Source of the DNA: Cerasicoccus frondis
GTDB lineage: Bacteria > Verrucomicrobiota > Verrucomicrobiia > Opitutales > Cerasicoccaceae
Reading direction: 5' to 3'
Length of the DNA stretch: 64,000 nucleotides
Assembly (NCBI GenBank): GCA_031296915.1
Contig: JAVDPC010000016.1
Coordinates: 1-64,000 of the forward strand
Below, piece by piece: positions 36,071-43,826 of this stretch. The notes under the pieces were generated by a model. It searched no databases, had not been told where the DNA came from, and saw only the letters and a program-made list of their open reading frames with translations. Every line of letters starts with the position of its first letter. The first letter of the stretch is position 1. The position numbers and the translations under genes were made by a program.

Positions 36071-36595
36071 TTAAAACGAGGTGCGGCGGAATCCCAGCTC
36101 GAGCAGAGCCGCCGTGAGCGCTTCGTCGTCATGGGCGTTGATCAGGTCCAGATAGGCTGAACCCGGGTCAATGGTTTCGCCCGCAGTCTGCCGCGCCACC
36201 ACAAGGTGCTCATCGGTCAGCGCGAGGGTGAAAAAGCAGATCATCAAGTCTTCGGCGCGATCCACAGCGTAGCGCTCCTCGAGGATGTAGGTTTGCCGTG
36301 CCGGCCCTTGGACCATGAGTATGAGCCAGGAGGGAATCGACTCGGCGTTTTCCGTATCGGCTTCCACAACCTTCCATTGGCCGCCATTGCCGAGCGTAAA
36401 GGTGAGGTAACGAAAATCCTCTGTTTTGCTGCCGTCGAAAAAATACTGGTCCGCAGACGTGCCGACGCGACCGGGGAATTTCAACCCGTATTGCAGCTCC
36501 GACCAAAACACCCCGGCCAATACCGCAATCGGCAGCACCATGAACACCGCCAGCAACAACGCCAGACGCTTCAGGCTGAACCCGCGCTGACTCAT
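36071..36595 (-). CDS. Membrane-anchored hypothetical protein in the thi run
   Basis: 174 aa. One N-terminal helix (about 9-31, LALLLAVFMVLPIAVLAGVF) and an exported domain (GNGGQWKVVEADTENAESIP, LTDEHLVVARQTAGETID). No family recognised and no link to thiamine chemistry is apparent. Its start overlaps the thiH stop by four bases, so it is co-translated with thiH. Confidence 0.7.
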   Translation of the reverse strand: MSQRGFSLKRLALLLAVFMVLPIAVLAGVFWSELQYGLKFPGRVGTSADQYFFDGSKTEDFRYLTFTLGNGGQWKVVEADTENAESIPSWLILMVQGPARQTYILEERYAVDRAEDLMICFFTLALTDEHLVVARQTAGETIDPGSAYLDLINAHDDEALTAALLELGFRRTSF

Positions 36596-37812
36596 ACGGG
36601 GGCCAACTCAGCAGGCGTCTCTTGCACCAGCGCTTGGTCAAAGTCCTTCCACACCGCTTCGTAGCCGTGGCTGCGGATCATCGCCGCAATGGCCGCCGGA
36701 GAACGTTCGTCCGCAATGTGAAATTGCTCGCCTGGCTGCTCCTTGGTTGGCTGCCACTGGTTTTCGTCAAAGTGATCATAACCTCCGGGCTCGGTCGAGG
36801 CGCCCGCGCTCATCAGCGTAACGCCAAGTGGAACGATGCCATTGCGCAAGCTCGGGGGCTCCCGCGTGGAAATCGTAATGCCCGCATGGGGCAGCAGCAT
36901 GCGCAGCGCGCAGATTGTCTGCACGAGCTCGCGGTCGCTCATCAAATAGTCCGCATTGGGCTGCCAGCCCCCCGCCGCCGGACGCATCCGCGGCAAACTG
37001 ACCGAAACCTGCGCCTTCCAGCATTTCTTGAGCAAATGCTGCGCATGCGCGGCCACCGCCAGCGCCTCATAACGCCAATCGTGCAAACCGAGCAGCGCGC
37101 CAATGCCCAGACGCCGAAAACCGGCCTCGTAACCACGCTCCGGCGTGTCCATCCGCCAGGCAAAATATTTCTTCGGCCCCGCCGTGTGGAGCTCCTCGTA
37201 AGTCGGCTGGTAATACGTTTCCTGGTAAACAAGCAGCGCCTCAGCGCCCGCCTCGACGAGGTGTCCGTATTCCTCCGTGTGCATCGGCCCAAGCTCAATG
37301 CTGACCGCCGGCATGATCGGCAGCGTCCGCTTAATGCACTCCGCCACGTAGCCGTTCGACACCCATTTCGGATGCTCCCCCGCCACCAGCAGCAGCGAAC
37401 GAAATCCCTGCCGCGCCAAGCGCTCTGCCTGCTCCACGACCTTACTCACCGGTATCGTAATCCGCGGAATATCGTTGTGCCGCGAAAAACCGCAGTATTT
37501 GCAGACATTCACGCACTCGTTGGAGAGATACATCGGCGCAAAGAGCCGCACCGCCTTACCGAAAAACCGCTGCGTAATCCGCTGCGAATGCCCCGCCAGC
37601 TGCTCAATCCGCGCCCCCGCCGCAGGGGAGATCAGCGCGGCAAAGTCTTCCAGCGACGTCGCCCGCCCCCGCCGCAACACCGCGTCCACCCGCACTAGGT
37701 CGGCCTCGCGGGATTGCTCAGCCAGTCGCTCCAGCGGCAGCCGCGCAAAAGCCTCGGAAAACATTCCGGGCTCCGCTTCATGGCATTCGTGGTATTTGCG
37801 TGGTGTGGACAT
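36592..37812 (-). CDS. thiH: 2-iminoacetate synthase ThiH (tyrosine lyase)
   Basis: 406 aa radical SAM enzyme that cleaves tyrosine to dehydroglycine (2-iminoacetate) and p-cresol for thiazole assembly, the anaerobe-type route; aerobes often use ThiO. The cluster motif C100-x3-C104-x2-C107 is in NECVNVCKYCGFSRHND, preceded by the family's LFAPMYLSN. LLVAGEHPK and YQETYYQPTYEELH are further ThiH blocks. It lies in the run thiG - small membrane gene - thiH. Confidence 0.96.
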   Translation of the reverse strand: MSTPRKYHECHEAEPGMFSEAFARLPLERLAEQSREADLVRVDAVLRRGRATSLEDFAALISPAAGARIEQLAGHSQRITQRFFGKAVRLFAPMYLSNECVNVCKYCGFSRHNDIPRITIPVSKVVEQAERLARQGFRSLLLVAGEHPKWVSNGYVAECIKRTLPIMPAVSIELGPMHTEEYGHLVEAGAEALLVYQETYYQPTYEELHTAGPKKYFAWRMDTPERGYEAGFRRLGIGALLGLHDWRYEALAVAAHAQHLLKKCWKAQVSVSLPRMRPAAGGWQPNADYLMSDRELVQTICALRMLLPHAGITISTREPPSLRNGIVPLGVTLMSAGASTEPGGYDHFDENQWQPTKEQPGEQFHIADERSPAAIAAMIRSHGYEAVWKDFDQALVQETPAELAPV

Positions 37813-37860
37813 CGCTGCTACTCTTGCAGGATCTGAACTGTTTTCAAACCGGAAGAACTA

Positions 37861-38112
37861 CTATTCTTCTCGATCAAGTCTCTTTTCGAAACCCGCTTTC
37901 CTCGAGAACCGCCCCAAGGAGCCGCGTGCATAATAGTAAAATAGAAGGCCAACATAATTAGCTGAAACACAAAAAAGAATCCAGCCTACCTTTTCATGTC
38001 CTTCCAAGTCATCATTTTTATATATTCGATAGATCCCAAGTAACAATGGTCCGAAAAACACGACCAACACCAGAAATTTTAGAATAATCCCAAGAGTCAC
38101 TGCCATTACCAC
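37861..38112 (-). CDS. Small two-helix membrane protein
   Basis: 83 aa (81 if Met3 is used). Helix 1 is ILKFLVLVVFFGPLLLGIY and helix 2 WILFCVSANYVGLLFYYYAR, followed by a basic tail. The layout resembles the PLDc_N-type two-helix domain, which occurs alone in many bacteria. It is AT-richer than its neighbours, thiG and thiH, and sits 33 bases after thiG. Confidence 0.6.
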   Translation of the reverse strand: MVMAVTLGIILKFLVLVVFFGPLLLGIYRIYKNDDLEGHEKVGWILFCVSANYVGLLFYYYARGSLGRFSRKAGFEKRLDREE

Positions 38113-38145
38113 ACTCTTGATTTAGTATCCGCACCGCATTTACGG

Positions 38146-38940
38146 CTACCCCAAAAACGCCGTGAGCGGGCTGGTGGCGGTGGCGGTTTGGGAGGTGGGG
38201 CCGAGGCCCATTTCGTAGGCGGCGCGGCCGGCGTCGACGGCGGCAGAGAAGGCCTGGCCCATTTTTGCTGGATCGCTCGCTACGGCGATGGCGGTGTTGA
38301 CCAAAACTGCGTCAGCGCCCATTTCCATCGCGGCGGCGGCATGGGACGGCGCGCCGATGCCGGCGTCGACCACCACGGGCACCCGGGCTTGCTCGATGAT
38401 GATTTCGATTTGCGCCCGGGTTTCGATGCCCTTGTTGCTGCCAATGGGCGAACCCAGCGGCATAACCGTGGCGCAGCCGACATCCTGTAAACGCGCGGCA
38501 AGCACGGGATCCGCGTTGATGTAAGGCATGACGGTCCAGCCTTCCTTGACGAGGATTTCCGCGGCTTTGAACGTCTCAATCGGGTCGGGCAGCAGGTAAT
38601 TCGGGTCCGGGTGGATCTCGAGCTTCACCCATTGCGGCAAGCCAGCCGCCAATGCCAGGCGCGCCAGGCGAACGGCTTCCTCGGCGTTCATGGCGCCAGC
38701 GGTATTGGGCAGCACGAGGTAGCGGTCGGGCTCCAAAAAGTCGAGGATGTCGGCAAATGGATCGGCCTTGCCGGAGAGGTTCGCGCGCTTAAGCGCCACG
38801 GTGACCAGCCCCGTGCCGCAGGCGCGCAATGCGTCGCGCATCTGCTCGTTGGACGCAAATTTACCCGTGCCGACCAGCAACCGGCTCGGGAATTCCCGCC
38901 CGGCAATGACCAAAGGTTCGTTGGAAAGAGGTTGAGACAT
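38146..38940 (-). CDS. thiG: Thiazole synthase ThiG
   Basis: 264 aa TIM-barrel enzyme that joins deoxyxylulose-5-phosphate, 2-iminoacetate and ThiS thiocarboxylate to make the thiazole phosphate. The start [17 protein letters not shown] fits the family; the long open frame to 39165 is an artefact over an opposite-strand ORF. The Schiff-base lysine is K106 in [10 protein letters not shown]. Other marks: [32 protein letters not shown] and [14 protein letters not shown] see no thiamine riboswitch in the 250 bases upstream. Confidence 0.96.
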   Translation of the reverse strand: MSQPLSNEPLVIAGREFPSRLLVGTGKFASNEQMRDALRACGTGLVTVALKRANLSGKADPFADILDFLEPDRYLVLPNTAGAMNAEEAVRLARLALAAGLPQWVKLEIHPDPNYLLPDPIETFKAAEILVKEGWTVMPYINADPVLAARLQDVGCATVMPLGSPIGSNKGIETRAQIEIIIEQARVPVVVDAGIGAPSHAAAAMEMGADAVLVNTAIAVASDPAKMGQAFSAAVDAGRAAYEMGLGPTSQTATATSPLTAFLG

Positions 38941-39042
38941 AACCAAGGGAAACATCGTCTCCAGATCCCGCAAAACGTCAATGATGAGTTTGGGCGAGCG
39001 TATCGGCGAATTTGAAAGCGCCACACCTGGATCAAGGATGTC

Positions 39043-39267
39043 GTGCGGGTCCAAGAGGGCGAGCCGTCCCCTTTCCACCGCAACTACTTCCAGGACTTCG
39101 ATGCGATCACCCAGCTCCGGCAATCCGGCCCTTGGCTCATCTACCAAGGCGAGATTCCCAGGCAAGGCCTCGGCATGGCAGAAATTTTACAATCCAACGC
39201 CGTGTACGAACACCTCGGCATCGTCAACGCGCTCAACCTCGACGGCGACCCGGCCAGTGGTTTTTGA
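39043..39267 (+). pseudogene. Orphan coding-like ORF, possibly a frameshifted remnant
   Basis: 74 aa from GTG 39043; the frame is open from 39016. The sequence ([42 protein letters not shown]) and GC-rich third positions look genuinely coding. No good start exists in frame. An ATG at 38981 in another frame ([13 protein letters not shown]) would join it smoothly if one base near 39013 were gained or lost. It runs against thiG and overlaps its 5' region. I do not recognise the family. Confidence 0.45.
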
Positions 39268-39413
39268 ACACGCTCCCCTAGCAACGGCAGAATCAACATC
39301 CCGGAGCTGTCGGCTGTCCGGAATTACAGCCGACGATATCGCTAGAAGGCGGCAACGCCAAGAGTAGGTGAGATGTGAATCGTCACCTACCTCGTCTTGT
39401 TCTGTGATCTCAT
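39268..39413. other. Short non-coding stretch with two hairpins
   Basis: GTCGGCTGT / ACAGCCGAC (39309-39317 and 39326-39334) and GTAGGTGA / TCACCTAC (39364-39371 and 39383-39390) are perfect inverted repeats. On the minus strand the second is followed by TCTT and could weakly end the DUF2262 transcript. No gene is seen. Confidence 0.45.
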
Positions 39414-39884
39414 CTAGCCAAAAAGCTGAGCATCTGCTTCAGATAGGTCAAGTCCATCAAGGCAAGATACAAACACGCCGTGTCCCCAAAATAAATTTGA
39501 ATCATCAAACCAAACATCGATACACTCAATGCCTGTCGTGCTAAGACTTTTAAGTGTAAACTTCTGATCGAACTCACTTTGATTCAGTTTCGGATTTTTA
39601 ACAGTCTTGCAGGTACCATCCTCTTGCACCTCATCATATTCATTCCATCCTCCATTATAAGTGGGGAGAAGGTCGCGGACCAAAATCTTTCTGCATTCGC
39701 TTTCAATTCGAGCAAGTTCACTTACCACTTGAGCTGTGAATTCGATGGCATCGGAGTCAGACTGGTCGTCAGGCTCTATTTGCACCTCAATCTTAGATCC
39801 ATTGAACAGGATTATTGTTTCAAATCCTTCAGCATTATTCTTTGGTCTTGTTAGTGTGCCTAGGACTGGATGTGGATTTTCCAT
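39414..39884 (-). CDS. DUF2262 domain protein
   Basis: 156 aa, cytoplasmic. The pattern of a paired beta start (FETIILFNGSKIEVQIEPDD), a helical middle ending ARIESECRKILVRDLLPTYN, then FTLKSLSTTGIECIDVWFDD and NLFWGHGVFVSCLDG is that of DUF2262. These proteins often accompany polymorphic toxin or accessory loci, so immunity-type roles are guessed but unproven. Its base composition is clearly AT-richer than the thi genes and the ABC-F gene, suggesting later arrival. Confidence 0.72.
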   Translation of the reverse strand: MENPHPVLGTLTRPKNNAEGFETIILFNGSKIEVQIEPDDQSDSDAIEFTAQVVSELARIESECRKILVRDLLPTYNGGWNEYDEVQEDGTCKTVKNPKLNQSEFDQKFTLKSLSTTGIECIDVWFDDSNLFWGHGVFVSCLDGLDLSEADAQLFG

Positions 39885-40048
39885 TTTTTTGCAGAACCAT
39901 AATTATACTTGAAAAGTTTCATGCACCAATAGCACGTCACACTTGTATAATTGCTACCGATCGCCCAAGTGACAAGGGAAGATTACCTGTGATCAATAAA
40001 ACCTGATACTACCTGGGCGCACCAATCACATGCCTTCAGGCGCCCCCT

Positions 40049-40279
40049 CAAACCCACTGGTGCTTTCGGTGAAAACCCACCAGTGTTTTTTGCCGCAATC
40101 CTCTGGTGGGTTGTGTCGGAACCCTTAGGTGTTTTGCGTCGGAAAACACTGGTTGGTTGTGTCGCAAAACACTGGGGCATTTCGTCGGAAAACACCAGTG
40201 GGTTTTGTCAGTTTGCCCCGGAGGATTTTGTTAAAAAACACCAGTGGGTTTTGCTGGAAAACACTGGTGGTTTTGGAGA
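40049..40279. repeat. Degenerate 23-nt tandem array 2
   Basis: About ten adjoining units of 22-24 bases (starts near 40049, 40072, 40096, 40119, 40142, 40165, 40188, 40212, 40235, 40257). The theme is GAAAACACTGGTGGGTTTTG plus a TCG joint. The unit is itself nearly palindromic (AAAAC...GTTTT). Unlike CRISPR there are no unique spacers: repeats touch and every unit is mutated. It fills most of the 610-base gap between the DUF2262 gene and the membrane gene at 40495; the remainder (39885-40048 and 40280-40494) shows no gene and is AT-rich at the left. Confidence 0.82.
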
Positions 40280-40494
40280 ATTGAATCGTCACTCGGTGTT
40301 CACTTCCGGAGGTAAAGAAGTGGAATATTGCCTCTCGCATAGTTCCCGCCATCTCGATCAGGCATTTTAGACGCCCTCAAAGCTGATGCGGCGATCTCCA
40401 CCGTGCGATATTGAGTTGGGCTGCATGACTAACAGAAACCAATACAAACTCACCGCTTGACCGCCCACACATCCGCAACAGCATTACACGCATC

Positions 40495-40947
40495 ATGCAA
40501 GAGACTGAAGATATGACGCTGATGTATTTGGGAAGCGGCCTAATGTATGGCGGCCTGCTGCTTGCTCTCATCGCGGGCATCATCGGCGGCAACTTGCCGC
40601 AAAGCAAAGGCTTCAAATATGGCGTCTTTTTTCACGCGGGGAACATGGTAGCCGCCCCTCTTGGCGGGCTGGCCATGGTTTGCTTGTTTTATGAGTTTCT
40701 TTCCCCGGACATCGCGCACCTAAACACCATCGTGGTGGCCGTGGTGGTCATCGCTGAGCTCATTGCCTACAAGGCGCTGAAGTTTCGCGGCAAAGCGCTG
40801 TGGTGGATCACAAACATCCCCTACATTCTTCTGATCTACACCATCCCATTTGCGATCTGGAACATCGTCTACTACTACAAGGTGTATAAACCGGGAAACA
40901 GTACAGACTCGCCCACGCCCAGCTCCAGCAACCTCGTTGCCAACTAA
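40495..40947 (+). CDS. Four-helix membrane protein, paralogue 1
   Basis: 150 aa with four hydrophobic segments. It shares layout and blocks with the next gene: GFKYGVFFHAG, a Phe/Tyr-rich second half of helix 2, AYKALKFRGKALWWITNIPYI and FAIWNIVYYYKVYKP. No family recognised. The two genes are separated by 3 bases and clearly arose by tandem duplication. Confidence 0.7.
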   Translation: MQETEDMTLMYLGSGLMYGGLLLALIAGIIGGNLPQSKGFKYGVFFHAGNMVAAPLGGLAMVCLFYEFLSPDIAHLNTIVVAVVVIAELIAYKALKFRGKALWWITNIPYILLIYTIPFAIWNIVYYYKVYKPGNSTDSPTPSSSNLVAN

Positions 40948-40950
40948 GCG

Positions 40951-41391
40951 ATGCAGGACAACAACACATTACTCTACATTGGCACAGCGATCCTCCTGCC
41001 CGGCTTAATCGCCAGCCTCATCTTTGCCATCATCGCCGCAAGGCGTCCCGCAAACGAAGGCTTTCGCTACGGCGCCTTCTTCCTCAAGGGAAGCATCATT
41101 GCGATTCCGGCGATTGGTCTGGGCAACACCTGCTTTTACTACCAATTCCTGCCTGGCGGGCTAGCTCACGCGGCAGCCATCCCCACGCTCTGCGTGATCA
41201 TCGGCATCCTCAGCGCATATAAGCTGCTGGACTTCCGCAACAAAGGGCTGTGGTGGATCTTCAACATTCCCTACATCGTTACGGGCTACGGACTGCCCTT
41301 AGCCATTTTCAACATCATTTACATTTACGCGATCTACAAGCCGACGTCGATTAAAGCCGATGCGCCTCCACCGCTCCCGAGTGAAGCCTAG
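40951..41391 (+). CDS. Four-helix membrane protein, paralogue 2
   Basis: 146 aa, four helices, tandem paralogue of the gene at 40495 (GFRYGAFFLKG, AYKLLDFRNKGLWWIFNIPYI, LAIFNIIYIYAIYKP match it at the same places). The conserved KxxxFRxKxLWWIxNIPYI block between helices 3 and 4 may be the functional site. Its last codons overlap a short inverted remnant of the ABC-F gene end (41390-41415). Confidence 0.7.
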   Translation: MQDNNTLLYIGTAILLPGLIASLIFAIIAARRPANEGFRYGAFFLKGSIIAIPAIGLGNTCFYYQFLPGGLAHAAAIPTLCVIIGILSAYKLLDFRNKGLWWIFNIPYIVTGYGLPLAIFNIIYIYAIYKPTSIKADAPPPLPSEA

Positions 41392-41405
41392 CTCTCCAGC
41401 CCAGC

Positions 41406-41509
41406 GATCTGCCCCTAGGTTCTGTTCGAAAAGGTGGCGCCCCAACCCTTACGTTGGTTGCGACGCGACTATACTTGGGTTCTGTCACGACCGCCCTAAC
41501 GGTTGCCTC
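41406..41509. repeat. Degenerate 23-nt tandem array 3 (short)
   Basis: About four units of 22-24 bases can be set out: 41406-41428, 41441-41462, 41463-41486 and 41487-41509, with a 12-base partial unit between the first two. The theme is CCAACCCTTACGTTGGTTGCG. The unit length and the TTCG/TGCG/TGTC joints match arrays 1 and 2, while the core sequence differs. It lies between convergent genes. Confidence 0.6.
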
Positions 41510-41547
41510 AGTCAGATACACATGAATCAAAAGCGATCCGGATGAAA

Positions 41548-41609
41548 TCGCGGCGTAAAGCCGCTCCCACATAGACAGCTTGATCTGTGGGAGCGGCTTT
41601 AAGCCGCGA
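41548..41609. repeat. REP-like long hairpin, type 2
   Basis: The 24-base arms at 41548-41571 and 41586-41609 are inverted copies (right arm starts TGTGGGAGCGGCTTTAAGCC) with 23 of 24 matching. Loop 14 bases. The arm resembles the well-known pseudomonad REP sequence TGTGGGAGCGGGCTTGCCCG in form. It lies between convergent genes and could act as a two-way terminator. Confidence 0.8.
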
Positions 41610-41661
41610 TGCGCAACGCTGTTGCCCCCGCCATCACGATCTTGAATTTCCAGACACCGTC

Positions 41662-43641
41662 CTAGCTCTCCAGTCCGGCGATCTTTTCCTGGGCGGATTC
41701 CCAGTCGGCGTAGGCGCGCTCGATGTTGCGCTTGAGGGAATCGTAGCGGTCCATTTTTTCCTTGGTCTCGGCGCCTTGCTTGAAGAACGCGGGGTCCATC
41801 ATGGCCGCCTCCAGCTCATTGTATTCGGCCTCCATGGTCGCAATATCGGCTTCGAGCTTTTCGCACTTTTTCTTCAGAGGCGCCAGCAGGCGGTTGCGCT
41901 CGGCGACGAGTTGGCGGCGCTCCTTGGGAGAGAGGTTCGAAGGTTCGGCAGTGCGTGAGTTTGAAGGTTGGGCAGGTGTCGCGGAAGAGGCGCTTGCGGC
42001 AAATTTGTTTTGCCCGGCGGATTGCGCTGCCTCGCGTTCAGCGGCAATTTTCTCCAGGTAGTAGCTGATGTTGCCCGCGAACATCCGGGCGCCATCGCGG
42101 CTGATCTCGAGCGTCTTCTCGGCCAGCGGATCGAGGAATGAGCGGTCGTGCGAAACGATGATCAACGTGCCGTTGAACTCACGCAATGCTTGCTGGAGCA
42201 CCTCCTTCGAACGCATGTCGAGGTGGTTCGTCGGCTCGTCAAGGATGAGGCAGTTGAAGGGCTGAAGGAGCATTTTGGCGAGCGCCAGCCGGTTCTTTTC
42301 GCCGCCGCTGAGCACCTTAACCTTCTTAAAAACATCGTCGCCGCTAAAGAGAAACGCGCCAAGCAAAGTCCGCGCGCGGCGGCCCTGCCCCTGTGGCGCG
42401 GCGGCCTCAGCGATGGACAATGCATCCGAAGTCGGGTCGAGTTCCTCGGCCTGATGCTGCGCGAAATACGCGACCTGCACTTGGTAGCCGACTTCGCGGT
42501 CACCAGCCTGAATCGGCTCCACGCCAGCCAGGATGCGCGCCAAAGTTGACTTACCCGCGCCGTTACGGCCAACGATGGCAATGCGGTCCCCGCGCTCGAT
42601 TTTGAGGTCGAGGTTGCGGTAAATCTCGAGGTCGCCATAGCGCTTTTCGACTTGCTTCAGCTCGAGCACCACTTGCCCGCAATGCGGCGCAGGCGGCAGG
42701 CTGAAGGCGACGGTGGACTCCTCTTCCTCAATCTCGATGCGCTCAATCTTGTCCAACGCCTTGATGCGACTTTGAACCTGCGCCGCCTTGGTGTTCTTGG
42801 CGCGGAAACGCTCAATGAAGCGTTCCGTCTCGGCAATTTGGCGCTGCTGGTTTTCGGCTGAACGTTTCAACGCATCACGGCGCAGCACGCTTTCCTTTTC
42901 AAAGAAGCTGTAGTTGCCATTGTAATTTTCCAATCGCCCCTTGCTGAGCGCCCATGTGCGCGAAGTCAGGCCATCGAGGAATGCACGATCATGCGAAACG
43001 ATCATCAGCGCGCCTTCGTAGCCGCGCAAATATTGTTCAAGCCAAGTCAGCGAATCGAGGTCCAGGTGGTTCGTCGGTTCGTCAAGGAGAAGCAACGAGG
43101 GCTCACGCAGGAGCAGCTTGGCCATCGCGATGCGCATTTGCCAACCACCGGAAAATTCGCCGCAGTCGCGCTCAAGATCGCTCATTTCAAAGCCCAGACC
43201 CAGCAGCACACGCTCCACGCGGGACGGCAGCTTGTGCGCCTCGGCATCCTGCAAGTGATGCTCCAAGGCGCCAATGACTTCCAGCGTCTCGGCGTATTCG
43301 GAACTCGTTGGGTCGAGCTCCTGCAAGCGTGCGCTGGCGTCATCGACCTTTCGCTGAATGCCGAGCACGTCCTCAAAAGCGGTCATCGCCTCTTCGCGCA
43401 ACGGACGGCCCTTGACGGCCAACCCATCTTGCGGCAAGTGACCAAGGGTGACGTAACTGGCTTTTTCCACGGCGCCGCCATCAAGCTCCTGCTCGTTCAT
43501 GAGCACACGGATGAGCGTCGACTTGCCCATGCCATTGGAGCCCACCAAGCCAATGCGATCGCGCGCGGTGATCGTCCCCGTAACGCCGCCAAAAATAGCG
43601 CGTGTCCCGAATCGCAGTTGAATGTCTCGCAAGGTGATCAT
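41662..43641 (-). CDS. ABC-F family ATPase (Uup/EttA-like)
   Basis: 659 aa soluble protein with two ATP-binding cassettes and no membrane part; ABC-F proteins act on ribosomes. NBD1 Walker A is GSNGMGKST and signature SGGWQMRIAMAK, Walker B LLLLDEPTNHLDL. NBD2 has GRNGAGKST, LSGGEKNRLALAK and LILDEPTNHLDM. The interdomain linker (LRRDALKRSAENQQRQIAET) and a C-terminal coiled coil (about 590-659, KKCEKLEADIATMEAEYNEL) are present, the latter as in Uup/YheS types. Confidence 0.95.
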   Translation of the reverse strand: MITLRDIQLRFGTRAIFGGVTGTITARDRIGLVGSNGMGKSTLIRVLMNEQELDGGAVEKASYVTLGHLPQDGLAVKGRPLREEAMTAFEDVLGIQRKVDDASARLQELDPTSSEYAETLEVIGALEHHLQDAEAHKLPSRVERVLLGLGFEMSDLERDCGEFSGGWQMRIAMAKLLLREPSLLLLDEPTNHLDLDSLTWLEQYLRGYEGALMIVSHDRAFLDGLTSRTWALSKGRLENYNGNYSFFEKESVLRRDALKRSAENQQRQIAETERFIERFRAKNTKAAQVQSRIKALDKIERIEIEEEESTVAFSLPPAPHCGQVVLELKQVEKRYGDLEIYRNLDLKIERGDRIAIVGRNGAGKSTLARILAGVEPIQAGDREVGYQVQVAYFAQHQAEELDPTSDALSIAEAAAPQGQGRRARTLLGAFLFSGDDVFKKVKVLSGGEKNRLALAKMLLQPFNCLILDEPTNHLDMRSKEVLQQALREFNGTLIIVSHDRSFLDPLAEKTLEISRDGARMFAGNISYYLEKIAAEREAAQSAGQNKFAASASSATPAQPSNSRTAEPSNLSPKERRQLVAERNRLLAPLKKKCEKLEADIATMEAEYNELEAAMMDPAFFKQGAETKEKMDRYDSLKRNIERAYADWESAQEKIAGLES

Positions 43642-43826
43642 GGAAATGAAAGCCCGCAGTTCAACAGAGTGTGCCGCCTGATGACTAGCTTAAATACTCA
43701 TTTTGCGAGCAACTAATTTCGTGAAAAAAGGGACAAAGGGTCTTGCCATTATTCTTTGAAAGGAGGCATTTTAGGAATTACGGTACAACCGCCGTGTGCG
43801 TTCCGCCGTCGGAGTCGCCAACTTAC

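Noticed and set aside
38941..39165. N-terminal extension of ThiG
   Set aside because: The extra 75 residues do not resemble ThiG, and the family start MSQPLSNEP is inside. The extension is the antisense of the ORF at 39043.
38941..39200. Thiamine (TPP) riboswitch before thiG
   Set aside because: I looked for the CTGAGA and ACCxGATxAACCTG-type blocks on the minus strand and found neither.
40049..40279. CRISPR array
   Set aside because: Units touch each other, all are mutated, there are no unique spacers and no cas genes nearby.
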